Source of the DNA: Varanus komodoensis
Lineage: Eukaryota > Chordata > Lepidosauria > Squamata > Varanidae
Assembly (NCBI RefSeq): GCF_004798865.1
Contig: NW_025336598.1
Location: 28,707,935-28,771,934, forward strand
Direction: 5' to 3'
DNA: 64,000 nucleotides
Position 1 is the first letter of the stretch; each line of letters starts with the position of its first letter. The notes under the pieces are model-generated. The model did no database searches. It saw only the letters and a list, made by a program, of their open reading frames with translations, and was not told where the DNA came from. This document shows positions 1 to 11,780 of this stretch, one piece after another. The position numbers and the translations under genes were made by a program.

Positions 1-1455
1 ACTAGCATTTCTTTAGCATTTTAAATTAGGACTGTCAAGCTGCACAAATGTATCATTGCAGTGCCAGGCAGTATTCAAATAAATTAAAAAAGGCAGAAAG
101 GTATACTGTAATTCTCAGTCTAATACACAAATACAATTATGTGAGCAACTCTGTTGAATCAGGATTATCATATGATAAATGAATGTATCAAAGGTGGGCC
201 TGCCTTGTAATTCAATAAATCTGTCAAAACAGAGTGCCCTTGGGAGTAGAAACCTATGGACTGCTTGGAAACCCCAACACTTGGAGGCTTCCAAGATTCC
301 TGTACTCTGCTGGGCTGAAACCAGTAGGGTGGAAAGAGTAACAGAGCTGATCTTTCCCTTCCCCAATATACTTTCTCCTGTTAGATTGGCTTTTTAAGTC
401 TTGAAAGGAGACAGAAGCAGGCTCAAGGAGGCTCAGAATGAATCCTGTTCTGACCTCTCCAGTCTCTTCTCTTCTGTATTCACTGGCAGCTTTCCTTGCA
501 CTTTTCTTCAAGGATGGTTTTCTGATCACAGAGTGGTAGCCAACATGATTCTCTCTGTGCCAGTTGTGAGGGGTTGAGGTTGGCTCTAACTTAACTTTCC
601 AAGTCATCCTATGGTCCCGGGATGAACATCCCGGGATCATAGGACTGATTTCACGATTTCCCATTCAATTAGCCCAGGCAGACCAGTGTGTTTTCTGGTC
701 ATTCTTTTGTTTTATGCATCATTTATAAAAGTGTGCATAAAACACCAGTAACATGAGAAAATAACATTTGTCATTCAAAACAAAACACCCTAAGTACAAG
801 ATAATCTTGACATCTAAAATTATTCAGAATAGAAATTCCAATTATTTATGTGAATCCAGTATTGCACAATCAGCTTGTTTGTAACAGCTTTCAATCATAT
901 CAGTTTGATCCTTATTTAACTTGAAATAAAACCCTTTCAACACCATATCATAATACCAAGTTTCCAAAAAATCTTTTTGAACTTCGATTAATAAGCATCA
1001 GAAACTAGTCACAACTTGCAAAGGGAAAGATAGAAACAATATGGTCTCATCCATTGGCCTGCTTGGACCATCTACTTATAGAGTCATAAAGCCAGTTTTC
1101 AAGGAAGGCTGTTTTAAGTGTGTAGAGAAGACTAGGCTGAACAGGACTAAAGAGCTTGATGGATATGAGATACAAAACTTTCATGCCCCTCAGTAAGATT
1201 GGAATTGCACAATTAAAAGAAGCATAAGCAGAAGAGCAAAAGTGAGTTAATAAATTACTAACTGTATTATGAGACCTTAAGGGATAAAGAATTTTAACAA
1301 TCTATAATAAGTGGAAAGCTTGCTGAGTTTCAACAACAGAGCAGACTACAACCTTCAAATGTTCTCTGCACATCAGAGGCCACAAAAGGCAATACTCTTA
1401 AACCAAAAGCAGTGACGAAGAGTTGGAGGCTAACTTGAAAAGATCATTTCCTTAC
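1..1455 (-). other. PPIG intron after coding exon 4 (continues past left edge)
   Basis: I searched this stretch on the minus strand for the next cyclophilin segment (expected to start DESF and contain a NRGKDTNGSQFF-like motif) and did not find it, so the intron exceeds 1.4 kb. It holds one near-perfect palindrome at 608-643. The open frames near 115-664 show no exon signals or family similarity. Nothing else was recognised. Confidence 0.7.
608..643. repeat. Near-perfect 17-bp palindrome around CCCGGGAT
   Basis: Arms 608-624 and 627-643 are inverted copies with one mismatch in 17 and a 2-base spacer. Each arm carries a CCCGGGAT core. It lies in a PPIG intron and is probably the remnant of a palindromic transposon end. 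I could not assign a family. Confidence 0.75.
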
Positions 1456-4400
1456 CTTCAAAAAAGCCACCATATATTGATTCACCTCCTCTCCCATTTC
1501 CTTGAATGAAAAGAAAAACATACAACAAGGAAAAGTAATGAGTGTATTGCATGTAAATTCTGATACGTTTCTGGTAAGTTCTGAAGACTTCACAATAAAT
1601 ATTGTTACCACAAATCTAGACAAATCTTACAGGATAAATTTCAACACTATTGTATTTTATTAATAACTGTAGCATCTTTAAGAATACAAACTAGCCTTGT
1701 TATCTTAGTAATGTTCATCAAAAAGGTATTTTGCTTCTGCTATCTTAAAAACAATAAATCAGGTCAGTTTCATACCTTCACTGAAGTCACCTCCTTGAAT
1801 CATGAAATCTTTCACAACTCTATGAAACAAACAACTTTTGTAATGCAATGGCTTCTGTGTTGATTTTCCTGTACCCTTTTCACCTGCAGAGGGGGAAAAA
1901 GTTTTAATTTCCATTAATGAGACAACCTTACATGGCACAAGAGAATTAATACTGTAAGGAATTCTATGCATCTTTAGACAGAAAAAAGGGCTTATAACTC
2001 CCAGCCAATATGGCTGACTAGGGAATCCTGGAAATTGTAGATTTTTTCCTTCTGTCTAAACATGCACAAATCATGTACCTTAAATCAAGTTCAGATCTAT
2101 TTTGCAGCTCAACTTTTCCAAATGAAAAAGAAAAATTTAGTCCTTGCCAACTAAAAATGAAGTAGAACTTAAGTTCAGCACCGGTTCATAAAAATGGGTT
2201 ATGAAATGGGACATAAGTTCAGCAGTGGCCAATAAGGAAGTTTCATAACTGAAACGAAGGTCATCTGAAATTACTGTTAAGATGGTGGTGGAAGGGTGCC
2301 AGTCAGTGCTAAGTAAGTACTTGACTGCCAAATGGATGGCCACCCCTCCTGAAATCAGTAGCCTGCATCCAGACTGAGGAAACTATTCATTCAGAAGGCA
2401 TGGGAATTCCCTCAACTCTATTACGGTACAGTAGCCAGTAGCAGTTTCACCTAATTTACTGTTTAGCCAATCTGCAGCTAATAATCTTGAATCTGTTCAA
2501 CCAGCTGCATGGGCCATCGGATTTTGTCTCTGCAATTCCATGGTGACCAGGCACACAGGAGAGAAGGACTCTTTGGCATTAATAACCAGGTAGAATTGAG
2601 TTAATTATAGCTTTTATCATCCTACATAAGTCACACCTGTCCAAATTTCCTCTTCTGAACAACTGATAAATGTGCAGGAGTCAAGTTCTCTTTTGTATCT
2701 ACTCCAAGCCTGTTTTCTTTTTTACCTTTCTCTCTCCTTTAAAAATAATCTAAACAGACTGGTGTGATACAGGTGTCTTGTCTTATGGTAGGGTGTGATC
2801 AATATGTTGGTCCCAGGAAGAACAAGGGAGAGATTTTAATTTCAGCATCATCATCACACTAATGTACTATGTCAGGTTGTATTATTCTGCACTCCACAGG
2901 TGGTTAATGGTTCACAACTACGCTCACTGCCGAACAGAAAATATCATGTCTTTAGTATTTTATTTCATTTCGATTTATATCCTGCCTTTTTCCTACAAAG
3001 GGCTCAAGGCAGCTTACATCATTCTCCTCCTCCATCTTATCCCAACAACAACCCTGTGATGTAGGTTGGGCTGAGAGTCTGTGACTGGCCCAATGTCACC
3101 CAGTTGGCTCCATGGCTGAGTGGGGACTAAAACCCAGATCGTCTGAGTCCAGTCCCATGCTCTTAACCACTACACCACTGGCTTCTCAATGCAGTAAGAT
3201 TGAGAAGGGGTAGCTTCCAGTCTGACCCAGTGCTGTGACTTGGAATCAATGAGAATGCAGGGAAATCCCTCTGAAGCCCAGGAATACAGTATCAGGGACT
3301 AAACCTGTCTTTCCTTAGGCCTGGGAGATGCCAGCAGTTCTCCCTATCCTGGCACTGGGTTTCAGAGCACTAAGAAGTTCTGCTGCTGACTGTCTCCAAG
3401 TACAACACCAGGGAAGAGCAGAATCAGTAGTGTTCACAAACCATGGTCAGCCAAAATTTGTAGACCCCTGATAGATACCAGTAAGGCATTTGGTATATAT
3501 GATGTTATACTAAAATGCTACATAAGAAGAGCCATGCTGGAACAGACTAAATGTCCTTCTATTTCAGCATTCTGCACACACAATTACCAACCATCTCCCC
3601 ATGGGAAATCCACAAGTAGGACATAAGCGCAACAGCACCCGGCTGCTCAAGTTCCCCAGCAACTGCTGTATGTAGGCATACTGTCTCCAGTACTGAAAGA
3701 AGCATCCAGCTATCAGGACTATGAGCCATTAATCCTTCATGAATTTAACCACTCCAATTTTAAAGCAATGCATAGTGGTAGCCATCATTAAATCTTGTGG
3801 AAGTGAATCAAATAGTCTAACTATGTGCTATGTAATAAATACTCATTTATTTATTACTTCCTTTCATCTGGCCTGAGTCTTCCACCAATTGGCTTCATGG
3901 GATGAAAATATTCTAATATTATGAAAAAGGGAAAAAAAGTTTCCATATCCACTTTCTCCACACCACACATAATTTTGTACACCTCTATCATGTCTCCCCT
4001 TACTCACCTTATTTCTAAACTAAGCAATCTCAGATATTTAAACCTTTCATCATCGGGGAATCACTCCAGTCCCCTGATGGTTGTAACTGCCCTTTCCTGC
4101 ACCTTTTTCAACTCTGTAAAATCCGTTTTAGGAGCAATGACCCATACTGTACACAGCACTGGGAATATCACTGTTCCACAGATCATATAAGGCGGCCATG
4201 ACCTTGGCAGTTTTCCTTTCAATTCCTTTTCTAATTATTCCCAACATGGAATTTGCCTGTTTTCTAACTTGCACATTGGGTTGGCATTTTCACTGAGCTA
4301 TCCAACACAACCTAAGGATTTCCTTCTTAGCCAGTCACCACTAGCTCAGATTCTATTAGTTTCAACATGATGAAGTTGGGATTTTGTTTTCCAATGTGCA

Positions 4401-5189
4401 TCACTTTACACTTATTTACACTGAGCCACCTCTACCATTCTGTTACCCATGAGTATGCAGAGATCCTTTTGGAGCATTTTACAATCTGCTTTTGTTTTAA
4501 CCACCCTAAATAATTTGGTGCTGTTAGCAAACCTGGGCATTTCACAGCCCATTCTTAATTTGAAAGTATTGTTCCCAATAAAAATCCCTGAGGGATGCCA
4601 TTGAGAAAATTTTTCATTTATTCTTACTCTGTGCTTTTCATTTTTAACCAGTTACTGATCCATAAGAGGAACTGCCCCCTTATTCCATGACTGATAAAAT
4701 TTGTTCATGAAACAACATATGAAATTTGATCTTCAGTTTCAGTATGTAAAATGATGACCATCAAAGCCTACCATTCACAATTGTTTTCTTGTACCATGTG
4801 AAGGATTTTGAGGATAATTAAATCTGGACTAGCTTCGCACAGTGAATTATGAAACTTAAGAAAAACATCTACAAACCTGTACAAAGGCAGCGGAAATTCT
4901 CACATGTCTTTGGGCAAACATCTGAAAATAATTCAAAGACAACTCTTCCAGCTAAAATCAAAACAAAACAAAGATTAAAATGCATAATTAAAATCACTCA
5001 CACTCATTTAATATAGTTCTCCTTGGTGCATACACATGATCAATACTCACTTATTCCAACTGGACTTAAATATGCATTTTAGGATTTGGGCCAACATTTA
5101 ATATTAAAGACAGCAGCATTTCTCTTACCAGGTACATTGTTGATGGCTATGTCAAAAAAGCAACGAGGTCTCTGGGTTTTCACTCCCAT
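1456..5189 (-). CDS. PPIG: PPIG (peptidyl-prolyl isomerase G, SR-cyclophilin), N-terminal part, four coding exons
   Basis: Coding exons read on the minus strand are 5189-5129, 4951-4877, 1883-1776 and 1500-1456 (61, 75, 108 and 45 bp). Every junction has GT-AG ends and the phase is continuous. The 96 visible residues begin [20 protein letters not shown] and form the first half of a cyclophilin domain. The catalytic-loop segment [15 protein letters not shown] (residues 65-79) carries the expected catalytic arginine (R67), so the isomerase site looks intact so far. The inserted loop [18 protein letters not shown] is typical of the larger nuclear cyclophilins. In mammals PPIG is a nuclear proline isomerase with a long RS-rich tail that binds splicing factors and the RNA polymerase II tail. 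The rest of the domain and the RS tail lie left of the window. The ATG at 5189 follows an acceptor at 5208, so the upstream exon or exons are non-coding. Confidence 0.96.
1964..2066. mobile_element. MITE-like element, 'TTTAGACAGAAAAAAG' family, copy A
   Basis: The left end reads CTATGCA then a TTTAGACAGAAAAAAG segment. The right end is its inverted counterpart (CTTCTGTCTAAAC then ATGCA). The interior contains an ACTCCCAG core. The same ends recur at 7932-8026 and, decayed, at 12563-12672, so this is a dispersed family of about 100 bp with inverted ends and no coding capacity. It sits in PPIG intron 3. Confidence 0.7.
2960..3187 (-). mobile_element. tRNA-derived SINE (MIR-like module), antisense copy 1
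   Basis: On the minus strand the element begins with a tRNA-like head (GAAGCCAGTGGTGTAGTGGTTAAGAG when the sequence is broken into its two parts), then a TCCCCACTCAGCCATG-like B-box region, the segment on a TGGGCCAGTCACAGACTCTCAGCC theme, and an end GGATATAAAT next to a T-rich stretch on the plus strand. The same module occurs at 7097-7334, 18162-18400, 21815-22001 and 63523-63700. It is a non-coding retroposon and not a working tRNA gene. Confidence 0.85.
3515..4740 (-). mobile_element. CR1-type LINE fragment (3' part, antisense)
   Basis: The plus strand begins CATAAGAAGAGCCATGCTGG and runs through the characteristic reverse-complement landmarks of reptile CR1 copies: CACACATAATTTTGTACACC, ATCATGTCTCCCCTTA, GAGATCCTTTTGGAGC and TGATCCATAAGAGGA. 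The element therefore points left, with its 3' end near 3515 and its reverse transcriptase region towards 4740. It is heavily decayed and truncated at the 5' end. It lies in PPIG intron 3 in the same orientation as that gene. Shorter 3' pieces of similar elements occur at 40704-41270 and 60708-61085. Confidence 0.85.
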
Positions 5190-5387
5190 GGCTTCAAACT
5201 TTTAAGACTGTAAAAGAATTACACAATGTAAGTTTTCAATTTCAACTAGTGATGTTAGTCCTGCTAAATTTGAAACCATTCTACAGAGAAAAATGGATTA
5301 TAAAACACTAACAAATAAAGAAAACACAGGTAAAAATGTTCCATTCCTTTGTAGAAACAAAGCTATAACTACTGCATTGCAAAGGTG

Positions 5388-5419
5388 AACTGAAGTATCT
5401 GGATTGTGATACTTCAGTT
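5388..5419. repeat. Perfect 12-bp inverted repeat with 8-base loop
   Basis: Arms 5388-5399 and 5408-5419 (AACTGAAGTATC and its exact complement) are separated by 8 bases. It lies just upstream of the ATG-bearing exon, in PPIG intron 1. It could be a small foldback element or chance. No function can be assigned. Confidence 0.7.
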
Positions 5420-7096
5420 GGGCTCTAGATGAGTAGAACAGTTAGCCATGGGAAAAGCCTGAACTGTGTGATGTTCAGCTTTCAATTCCTACCAGATCAT
5501 CCTCACAATGCTGGCAAGCAGGTGAGGGGAAAGGAATAAGTAAAAACATGTCACCAATTACTGGTACCTGTTTCACCACCATCTCCAACAGGTCATATTC
5601 CCTGATGCTTAGTCCAAGAATGTAAACCCTCTTGACCCAGCAAGAATCACTGTGTTCAGTAACAGTGCATAGCAGATATACTAGAAAGTGACAGAAATGG
5701 GAAGAGAGAGATGGATTTACTGGCAGCCTGCTGGGTGATCTGCAATAGATCAGCAAAGATTTCTGTCACAAAATATTTAGCAAGAGCAGCAAGAAAAATA
5801 TAGCCCCCCACTGAAAATACAGTGCTGAAATGAACAAAACTCAGGATAACCAGGAGTGTTGGGTTTCTTGTTTTGTTTTTTAACATGGAAGGACTTTTCA
5901 TTTTGATATTCAGACCAAATTCCTAGGCTCTTCATTCTTTAACTCTAAGTGTGTGGGCTGGTTCAAAAGATCAAACAGTCCACCATGGCTTATTTAAGCT
6001 ACAATGTGAGTGGTCAACTGAACATTCAATTGCTGTGCAGCGGGTTTCTGATTGTTTAAACCTCACATAAACCAGCCCCCATTGTATAAAATGTCAAACC
6101 ATGGCATGCATATTCAGGAAGTCAGCCATGGGTGCTCCGTCTTGTTGTGGTTCATTATACATACGCTACAACTAGCCTTGGCAATCATGCGAACCCACTC
6201 AGTGCCTGCTATATCACACTCCAATTAGTGGATCTTATAAAAAACCCCAAAGTAGATACTGCAACCCTGAAGTTGGTGCCATGGAACAAGAGAGCAGAAA
6301 CAGAGATCTAGTCACTGAGTTTTCCATTTATTATTTCAAAATAATAATATTTCAAAAATTTCTTAGGAATTCACCAATCTTGTAAATAGACTAAGATCTG
6401 ATTTACCAGGTCCTTTAAAAGCAGGTAAACAATATTATAAAGTACGCCATGTTCATTTTACATAGTACAAAAGTATCTAAAAATTCCCAACAGAAGTGTA
6501 TATTGATAGAAATCACTGATTATGGAAAAAGTCAGTAAACAGTGTCACTTAATGTATTAAACAAATCCAAAGCTTTACTTAGAGATATTTTATTGGAATA
6601 TTTGTTATGATTTAAAATATTCAACAGAATGAGATTCCCTTGATTAAATGTTAAGAAAAAAGACACTGGAATCTGTTACACTCATTTTACTATATCCAAA
6701 ATGATAAATCAATGCATTAATTGCAAAAAAAGTTAAACATTTTTGAAACTCTCTGATTTGATTAGGACTGTATTCATTTATTATGTATTAATTCCTATTA
6801 TGAAACAGTGAATTTTTAGAATTGGGAAATAGTTCAGGGAAAAATATTGTAGTGGGAAATTTTCAATTTCACATCACTACCAATACCAGCACTGAATTTG
6901 CATGCCATGTGAAAAGCTGTATCTTAACTACTTGCAAACTGGCTTGCAAAACAAATAGCTACTCATGGATGCTTTGGCCACTTACATCTCTTATCTTGGC
7001 CTTCCCAGTTTTTCTTCCCAGCATTTACAACTGTCATGGGATAAAGATCCTGGGCAGAGCAGAGGAGGTGCAGATGGATTAGGAGAAGTAGGTGTT

Positions 7097-7334
7097 TGTT
7101 TATTAGATTTATATCCCATTGTTGTCCTTTCAAGTAACTCAATGTGGATCACACAATTCTCCTCCTCCTCCTCTCACGCTCACCTTCACAACAACAACCT
7201 TGTGAAGTAGGTTGGGATGAGAGTCTGTGACTGGCCCAAAGTCACTTAGTGAGCTCCATAGCTAAATGGGAACTCGAACCCAATCACCTGACTCTCAGTC
7301 CTGCACTCTTAACCATTACACTGCACTGGTTCTC
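7097..7334 (-). mobile_element. tRNA-derived SINE (MIR-like module), antisense copy 2
   Basis: This is the same module order as the copy at 2960-3187, read on the minus strand: tRNA-like head ending near 7334, GGGTTCGAGTTCCCATTT B-box region, GACTTTGGGCCAGTCACAGA, and a GATATAAAT end near 7110. It is diverged from the others, which suggests an old insertion. It lies in PPIG intron 1. Confidence 0.85.
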
Positions 7335-7931
7335 ACACTGGTGTCAGCTTTCAAAATTACAAAATAAAATTATGACATGTTTTATCAGAATTAAGCCCAA
7401 CTGAATTAAATGGAACTAACTCCTAGGCAAGGGTATAAAAAAATGCAGCTTCAGTGACAGGCCACAAAAACTAAAAATTCTATCAAACTTCATATGCTGT
7501 TTGGAGTGTTCCATCTCTACAGAAGTGGATCTTACAAAGCGATCCTTGTTGAAAACTCACAGAATTGTTCAGAGGGTAATCTGCCAAAAGTAAAAAAGGC
7601 CAAGTACTATATAGCAGAAGTAACGCTTCTAATGGAACTATAAACATATACAATCACATTAAGTTCCCCTAGTAACTAGGATTACAGTCTATGGTTTGTG
7701 GTTTGATCCTTTTTTGCATTATGGTTTATGATTAAACCACACTTTTTACCTCTACATGTGAGGAAACAATGATTGAATAGTTTTCACTTAAGATGAATGT
7801 ACAAAACAAGGCAGAAGCACTTGAGCTTGTATCACTCCAACAAGCCATAATTTTTTGGATGAGAACATAGAATCTGAACTGGATCATTCTGACCTCTTCT
7901 TATGGTATGAAGTTTGAAATAAAATAAAGAT

Positions 7932-8026
7932 GCTATCCTATGCAAATTTAGACAGAAAAAAGATCTGCTGGCTGAGGCATGCTGGAGCTGTAGTCCTTTT
8001 CCTATCTAAACCTGCATAGCATTGCA
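7932..8026. mobile_element. MITE-like element, 'TTTAGACAGAAAAAAG' family, copy B
   Basis: The left end is GCTATCCTATGCA plus ATTTAGACAGAAAAAAG. The right end is CTTTTCCTATCTAAACCTGC plus ATAGCATTGC, its inverted counterpart. The centre carries GCATGCTGGAGCTGTAGTCC. This is the best-preserved copy of the family in the window and shows the outermost terminal sequence (GCAATCCTATGCA-like), which is shared with the element at 52989-53074. Confidence 0.75.
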
Positions 8027-8227
8027 ACCCAAGGGAATGGATTTCTTCAATCTTTAAATCTACAGAATTAAATTTGATGGTTGAAGGGTTGAGAAGATGT
8101 ACTTTGCTTCAGTGCATATGTGCATTACAGTTCTGGGAAAATATAAAAATATAGTACAAAGTTAAACGAAATCAGTAAAAAATAGAATTTGCACATGACT
8201 GTAAATTCTAGTTTGTATATGCAGCTA

Positions 8228-8300
8228 GCTTTATTTATTAATTTTTATACTGCCCGATAGCCCAAGCACTCTGGGCAGTTAACAAAAATTAAAAGGGACA
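8228..8300. repeat. Interspersed repeat end (TTTATTTATTAATTTTTATACTG... type)
   Basis: The block TACTGCCCGATAGCCCAAGC followed by ACTCTGGGCAGTTAACAAAA matches a repeat end I recognise as common in squamate introns (GATAGCCGAAGCTCTCTGGG-like), but I cannot name its family from sequence alone. Confidence 0.4.
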
Positions 8301-8433
8301 TACACATAATAATTTCCAGTCAGTTGAGAAATGGAGTCGGTCAGATGAAGAAACATGCAAGCCTGCAGGACATTCCCAATCTTCTAACTATGTTTAGGAA
8401 GTTATATAGTGTTAGGCCCACCCTGGGTCACAG

Positions 8434-8460
8434 TGATGCTGCATTGTCAATGCAGCATCA
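8434..8460. repeat. Perfect 12-bp hairpin with 3-base loop
   Basis: Arms 8434-8445 (TGATGCTGCATT) and 8449-8460 (its exact complement) are separated by GTC. It is compact, but there is no longer stem around it to suggest a microRNA precursor. It lies in PPIG intron 1. Confidence 0.7.
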
Positions 8461-9370
8461 GCAAACTTTTGAATACTTAAGAATCCAAAAATTCTAAAAG
8501 CTCCTTTAGAAACTGAAATATGCAAGGATGGATAGTTTCACCCAAAATCACAATATAAAGCACAATCTCACTACTGTATCTATCATTTTTCCAAGTCATC
8601 TCCTCTACCAGCACATCTTTAAACAAGAAATGAAAACAAACTGTCCTTAACTATGGAAGGACTGGTAAACCCACACAACATTGCTATCTTGTCCTTCCTA
8701 TAGCTGAAAGCAGCTAATGAGACATAAGCCTTGTTGGTTCAATCACATATCAACATTCATGAGGATAGCAAGGGAATTCCAAGACCAGGGATATTCCAAG
8801 ACTAAGGCTACAAGCATGGGGAGGGAAGGGAATGCCAATTCAACACCAATGACGATAAAAAATAAAAATACTGACAGCTCGTTTAACATTTTAATTTATC
8901 TCTCAATATACACACTGGAATTACTAAATAATCACTTTCTGAAGTATTTGATATAAATAAATAAATCTCACAAAATTAAAATGTTTGTCACTTGAAAATA
9001 AAAGACTATGGATTGATTTCAATGAATTCTTGTTTATGCAATTACTGTGTGGAACCCAAACACTCCTATTGGTTCCTCTGATAGGCAGATGCATACAAAT
9101 TACACTAATGGACATTAATTCTGAATTCTGTCTTAAGAACAGTAGAAATCTACCATAATGGCCCAATGTCCTTTCAACAAGCTGAATTTTGTATTTTGAG
9201 AACATACAGCTTTTGAGAGACATATATGGGCAGTTTGCACATAAAAACAATTTGCAGGGATGAAAACAAGTTGCTTCTGGATTTGCAGCAGGAACCGACA
9301 CATACCTCATTCATAAATTATATGAATTATTTGAACCCAAAGCTAACTTACACACAGATTGAGGATTAAC

Positions 9371-9390
9371 TTTGGGTTGTTTAACCCATG
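9371..9390. repeat. GGTTGTTTAACCC palindrome, copy 1
   Basis: The block TTTGGGTTGTTTAACCCATG has arms (GGGTT/AACCC) that fold around a short centre. The same motif occurs as a longer palindrome at 62177-62196, and related forms lie at 21328-21343 and 62538-62567, so it is a dispersed repeat core and unlikely to be chance. Confidence 0.5.
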
Positions 9391-10819
9391 ACAAGTTCAG
9401 ACATCACATGGACAAACTACAAATGGAGAATTGTAGAATGTAGCTATAGATCGGAAGCAGCTCACAAACTGTGTAAGACCTCACAAAGTGCAGACTAATT
9501 ATAGCACTAATCACCACCAAACACTGCCATTATTTGCAAAGATAGTCACAGAAGGATCAGCAACAAGGGTCTGATAAGCACAAAAACAAAGGAAGCAAAT
9601 CTAAAAAAAGTAGCATGTGTTAACTTTAAAGTTTCATAAATATCTAAAAAGTTTCCCCAGTAGTCAAATGTCATTGAATTGAGATATCTGACTGCAGAAA
9701 TTGAGTGCAGTGTAGTTTAAATGTTCTATTCAACCAATTAAAACCTTTACTTGAAAGTTATTTTTAAATGCTTGTAAATATTCAAGACAATGACAATGTA
9801 AGTTTAAGACATCACATGCCCCCAGTTGCTTTCAAAACTAATTTTAATTGAACTTTTGTTTCCATTGTTATCTTTTTTGTGACAAGGCAAACAAGAATTG
9901 TACACATTATTTCAGATGTGACAGCACTGTTATGCCATAAGAACATCACACTGCCTTTACAGCCATTCTGCTACCAATTCACCATGTCTGAAGTATGTGT
10001 TGGACTTCACCATCTGGAATAATTTGGCGACATCTCAAAAATTAACTACTTGCCATTTATTTCTTAAGTCCAGCTAATTTATAAGTAACTAGAAAAAAAT
10101 GTGACTCTGTTTTACTTCCACCATGAAATTGGATTTGATAGAAGTCTAGCAAAATCATTTGGAAAACATTAATTTCACTATTTCCTTACATTCCAGTATG
10201 CACACTTTAACATACACACAATATGTTTATTATTGCAGAGATATTCACATGTATATATATATTATCATTCCCTATATGTGTAATTTCATCATCATATGTT
10301 ACACTACACATGCAGATGCTCTTCAGGACTTTAAGGAGAAAACCCAAAACTGTAGATGGATCTCTCAAACACTGTATAGGAGTGATAAAAACTGATAGCA
10401 GGAAAGCCCCACTATTAGGCACAAATGCAGCACATGCTATCAACCTGCAAACAGTATGTAAAAGTACAGGTGGAATAACAATACATTCTCTTTACATATA
10501 CTCTTAGAGTACTGCTTCTACTTATCTAGCTCCTCCCCTTTCCCCACTGTGTCTGTTATTCTTCCACTTTTTGCTATTTAAATCTTACCTCTTTACAACT
10601 GGAAAGCCAACTCCCTGGCCACCTGCCTTCCCTTCTCCCCCAGAATACAGGGCTGCAAATTCCCACCTTCATCTATCAATGGTAACGCATTGTACACACG
10701 GAAGAACGTCACAGAAACATATCCTTGAATTGGAGGGAAGGAGAGAGGGAGCGGGCTCTGTGATTATTCTTATTTGATGAAATACTAGTTTCTGTTGAAT
10801 GATTCAGGAAACTCGCAAG

Positions 10820-11560
10820 GCGGGGGGGGGGGTCCCTCTGCCTCCCACCCCGACCGCCGCCTCCCCAAGTTGCTGAGGCATTCGGCACAAATCACAACAA
10901 CAGAAAGACTCTGCTCGCTCCCTCCCATTCAGAAGGGCCCCATATTTCCCCTCATCCACTCTCCGCGAAGAAACTACCGCTCTCCTCTTCCCCCGCCACG
11001 GACTTGTTGAGGGGGCGACGCTCCTTTCTGCTGAACCCTTAATCCCCGCTCTCGAGGGGAACCGAGAAGAAGATTCCCCGCCTGCGGCCAACGTAAGGCA
11101 AATTCAAACTGGAAGAGATCAAGCCCTCCCTCCTGCTCCCCCGCTTGGTCTCCCCTCTTTTTCCCCGACAGCTCGAAGATACGCTCGCTGCTCCCTCACG
11201 GGACCCCTGAAATCCGCGGGCGGCGCGACCACGACCCCCTCGCCGGGCTCCGCTCGCCACTCACCCCCGCCGTCGTCCCTCGGCCCAGATTTTCCCTCCC
11301 GCCGCGCTCTTCACCGCCTCGCCGCCGCCATGTTAGGATCTGGTGCAGCACGGACTGCGTCAGTGGAGGAGGGGAGGAAGCGGGAAATCTGGAGCGGCGA
11401 GTGGCTGGCGAGGGCGGAACGTGCGGGAGAAGCCGAGGCTCCGGCGACGAGCCTCCAGCCTCGCCTTTCGGGCCGGGAAGAACTGCTGCCTCGGGGAGAA
11501 GCCCGAACCCGCTCCGCTGAGCCGCTTCCCGCCCCTTTTGGCGTGCACACCCAGGTCTTT
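10820..11560. promoter_or_regulatory. CpG-rich island, presumed PPIG promoter and first exon
   Basis: This stretch is much richer in G+C and CpG than the AT-rich introns around it. On the minus strand it contains a YY1-like AACATGGCGGC (11334-11324) and a strong donor GTGAGTG (GT at 11264-11263) that would end a non-coding first exon at 11265. The arrangement fits a housekeeping promoter firing leftwards into PPIG. The exact start site is not visible, and some rightward activity towards FASTKD1 is possible. Confidence 0.7.
11311..11331 (-). promoter_or_regulatory. Minimal upstream ORF (MAAARR-stop) in presumed PPIG exon 1
   Basis: The ATG inside the YY1-like motif opens a six-codon frame, MAAARR, that stops at 11311, upstream of the presumed first-exon donor. 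If transcription starts to the right of 11334 this would be a uORF in the PPIG leader. If it starts within or downstream of the motif, as YY1 sites often specify, the uORF is not transcribed. Confidence 0.35.
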
Positions 11561-11780
11561 TTAAGGCCAGGAAGAGCCCAGTGCCTGCTCGTGCACCGAA
11601 TTCCCTTAACTAAGATGCCCTCAGCTCGGTTCTCTCCTTCTTTGAAGATTCCCTCAAGCAACTGGGATTAAAGTTTTCTGTCATCTGTCCTATACTACAA
11701 AGCGTAATCGGTGCATAGCATGTTGGGCCACACAGCGAGCCGCTACCACGCTGGGCGCCTTTACAACGGCAGGGGAACGC

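Larger units (their letters stand above)
5208..11264 (-). other. PPIG 5' UTR intron(s), repeat-bearing
   Basis: This 6-kb stretch lies between the ATG exon acceptor (AG at 5208-5209, minus strand) and the presumed first exon. It holds a SINE (7097-7334), a MITE-like copy (7932-8026), a repeat end near 8230-8300, a perfect hairpin at 8434-8460, the GGTTGTTTAACCC palindrome at 9371-9390 and a G-run at 10822-10832. No coding exon was recognised, but a further non-coding exon cannot be excluded. Confidence 0.6.

Noticed and set aside
254-664. 136-codon open frame on the minus strand in the left PPIG intron
   Set aside because: No recognisable domain, no splice context, and it overlaps the palindrome at 608-643; other frames on both strands are also open there.
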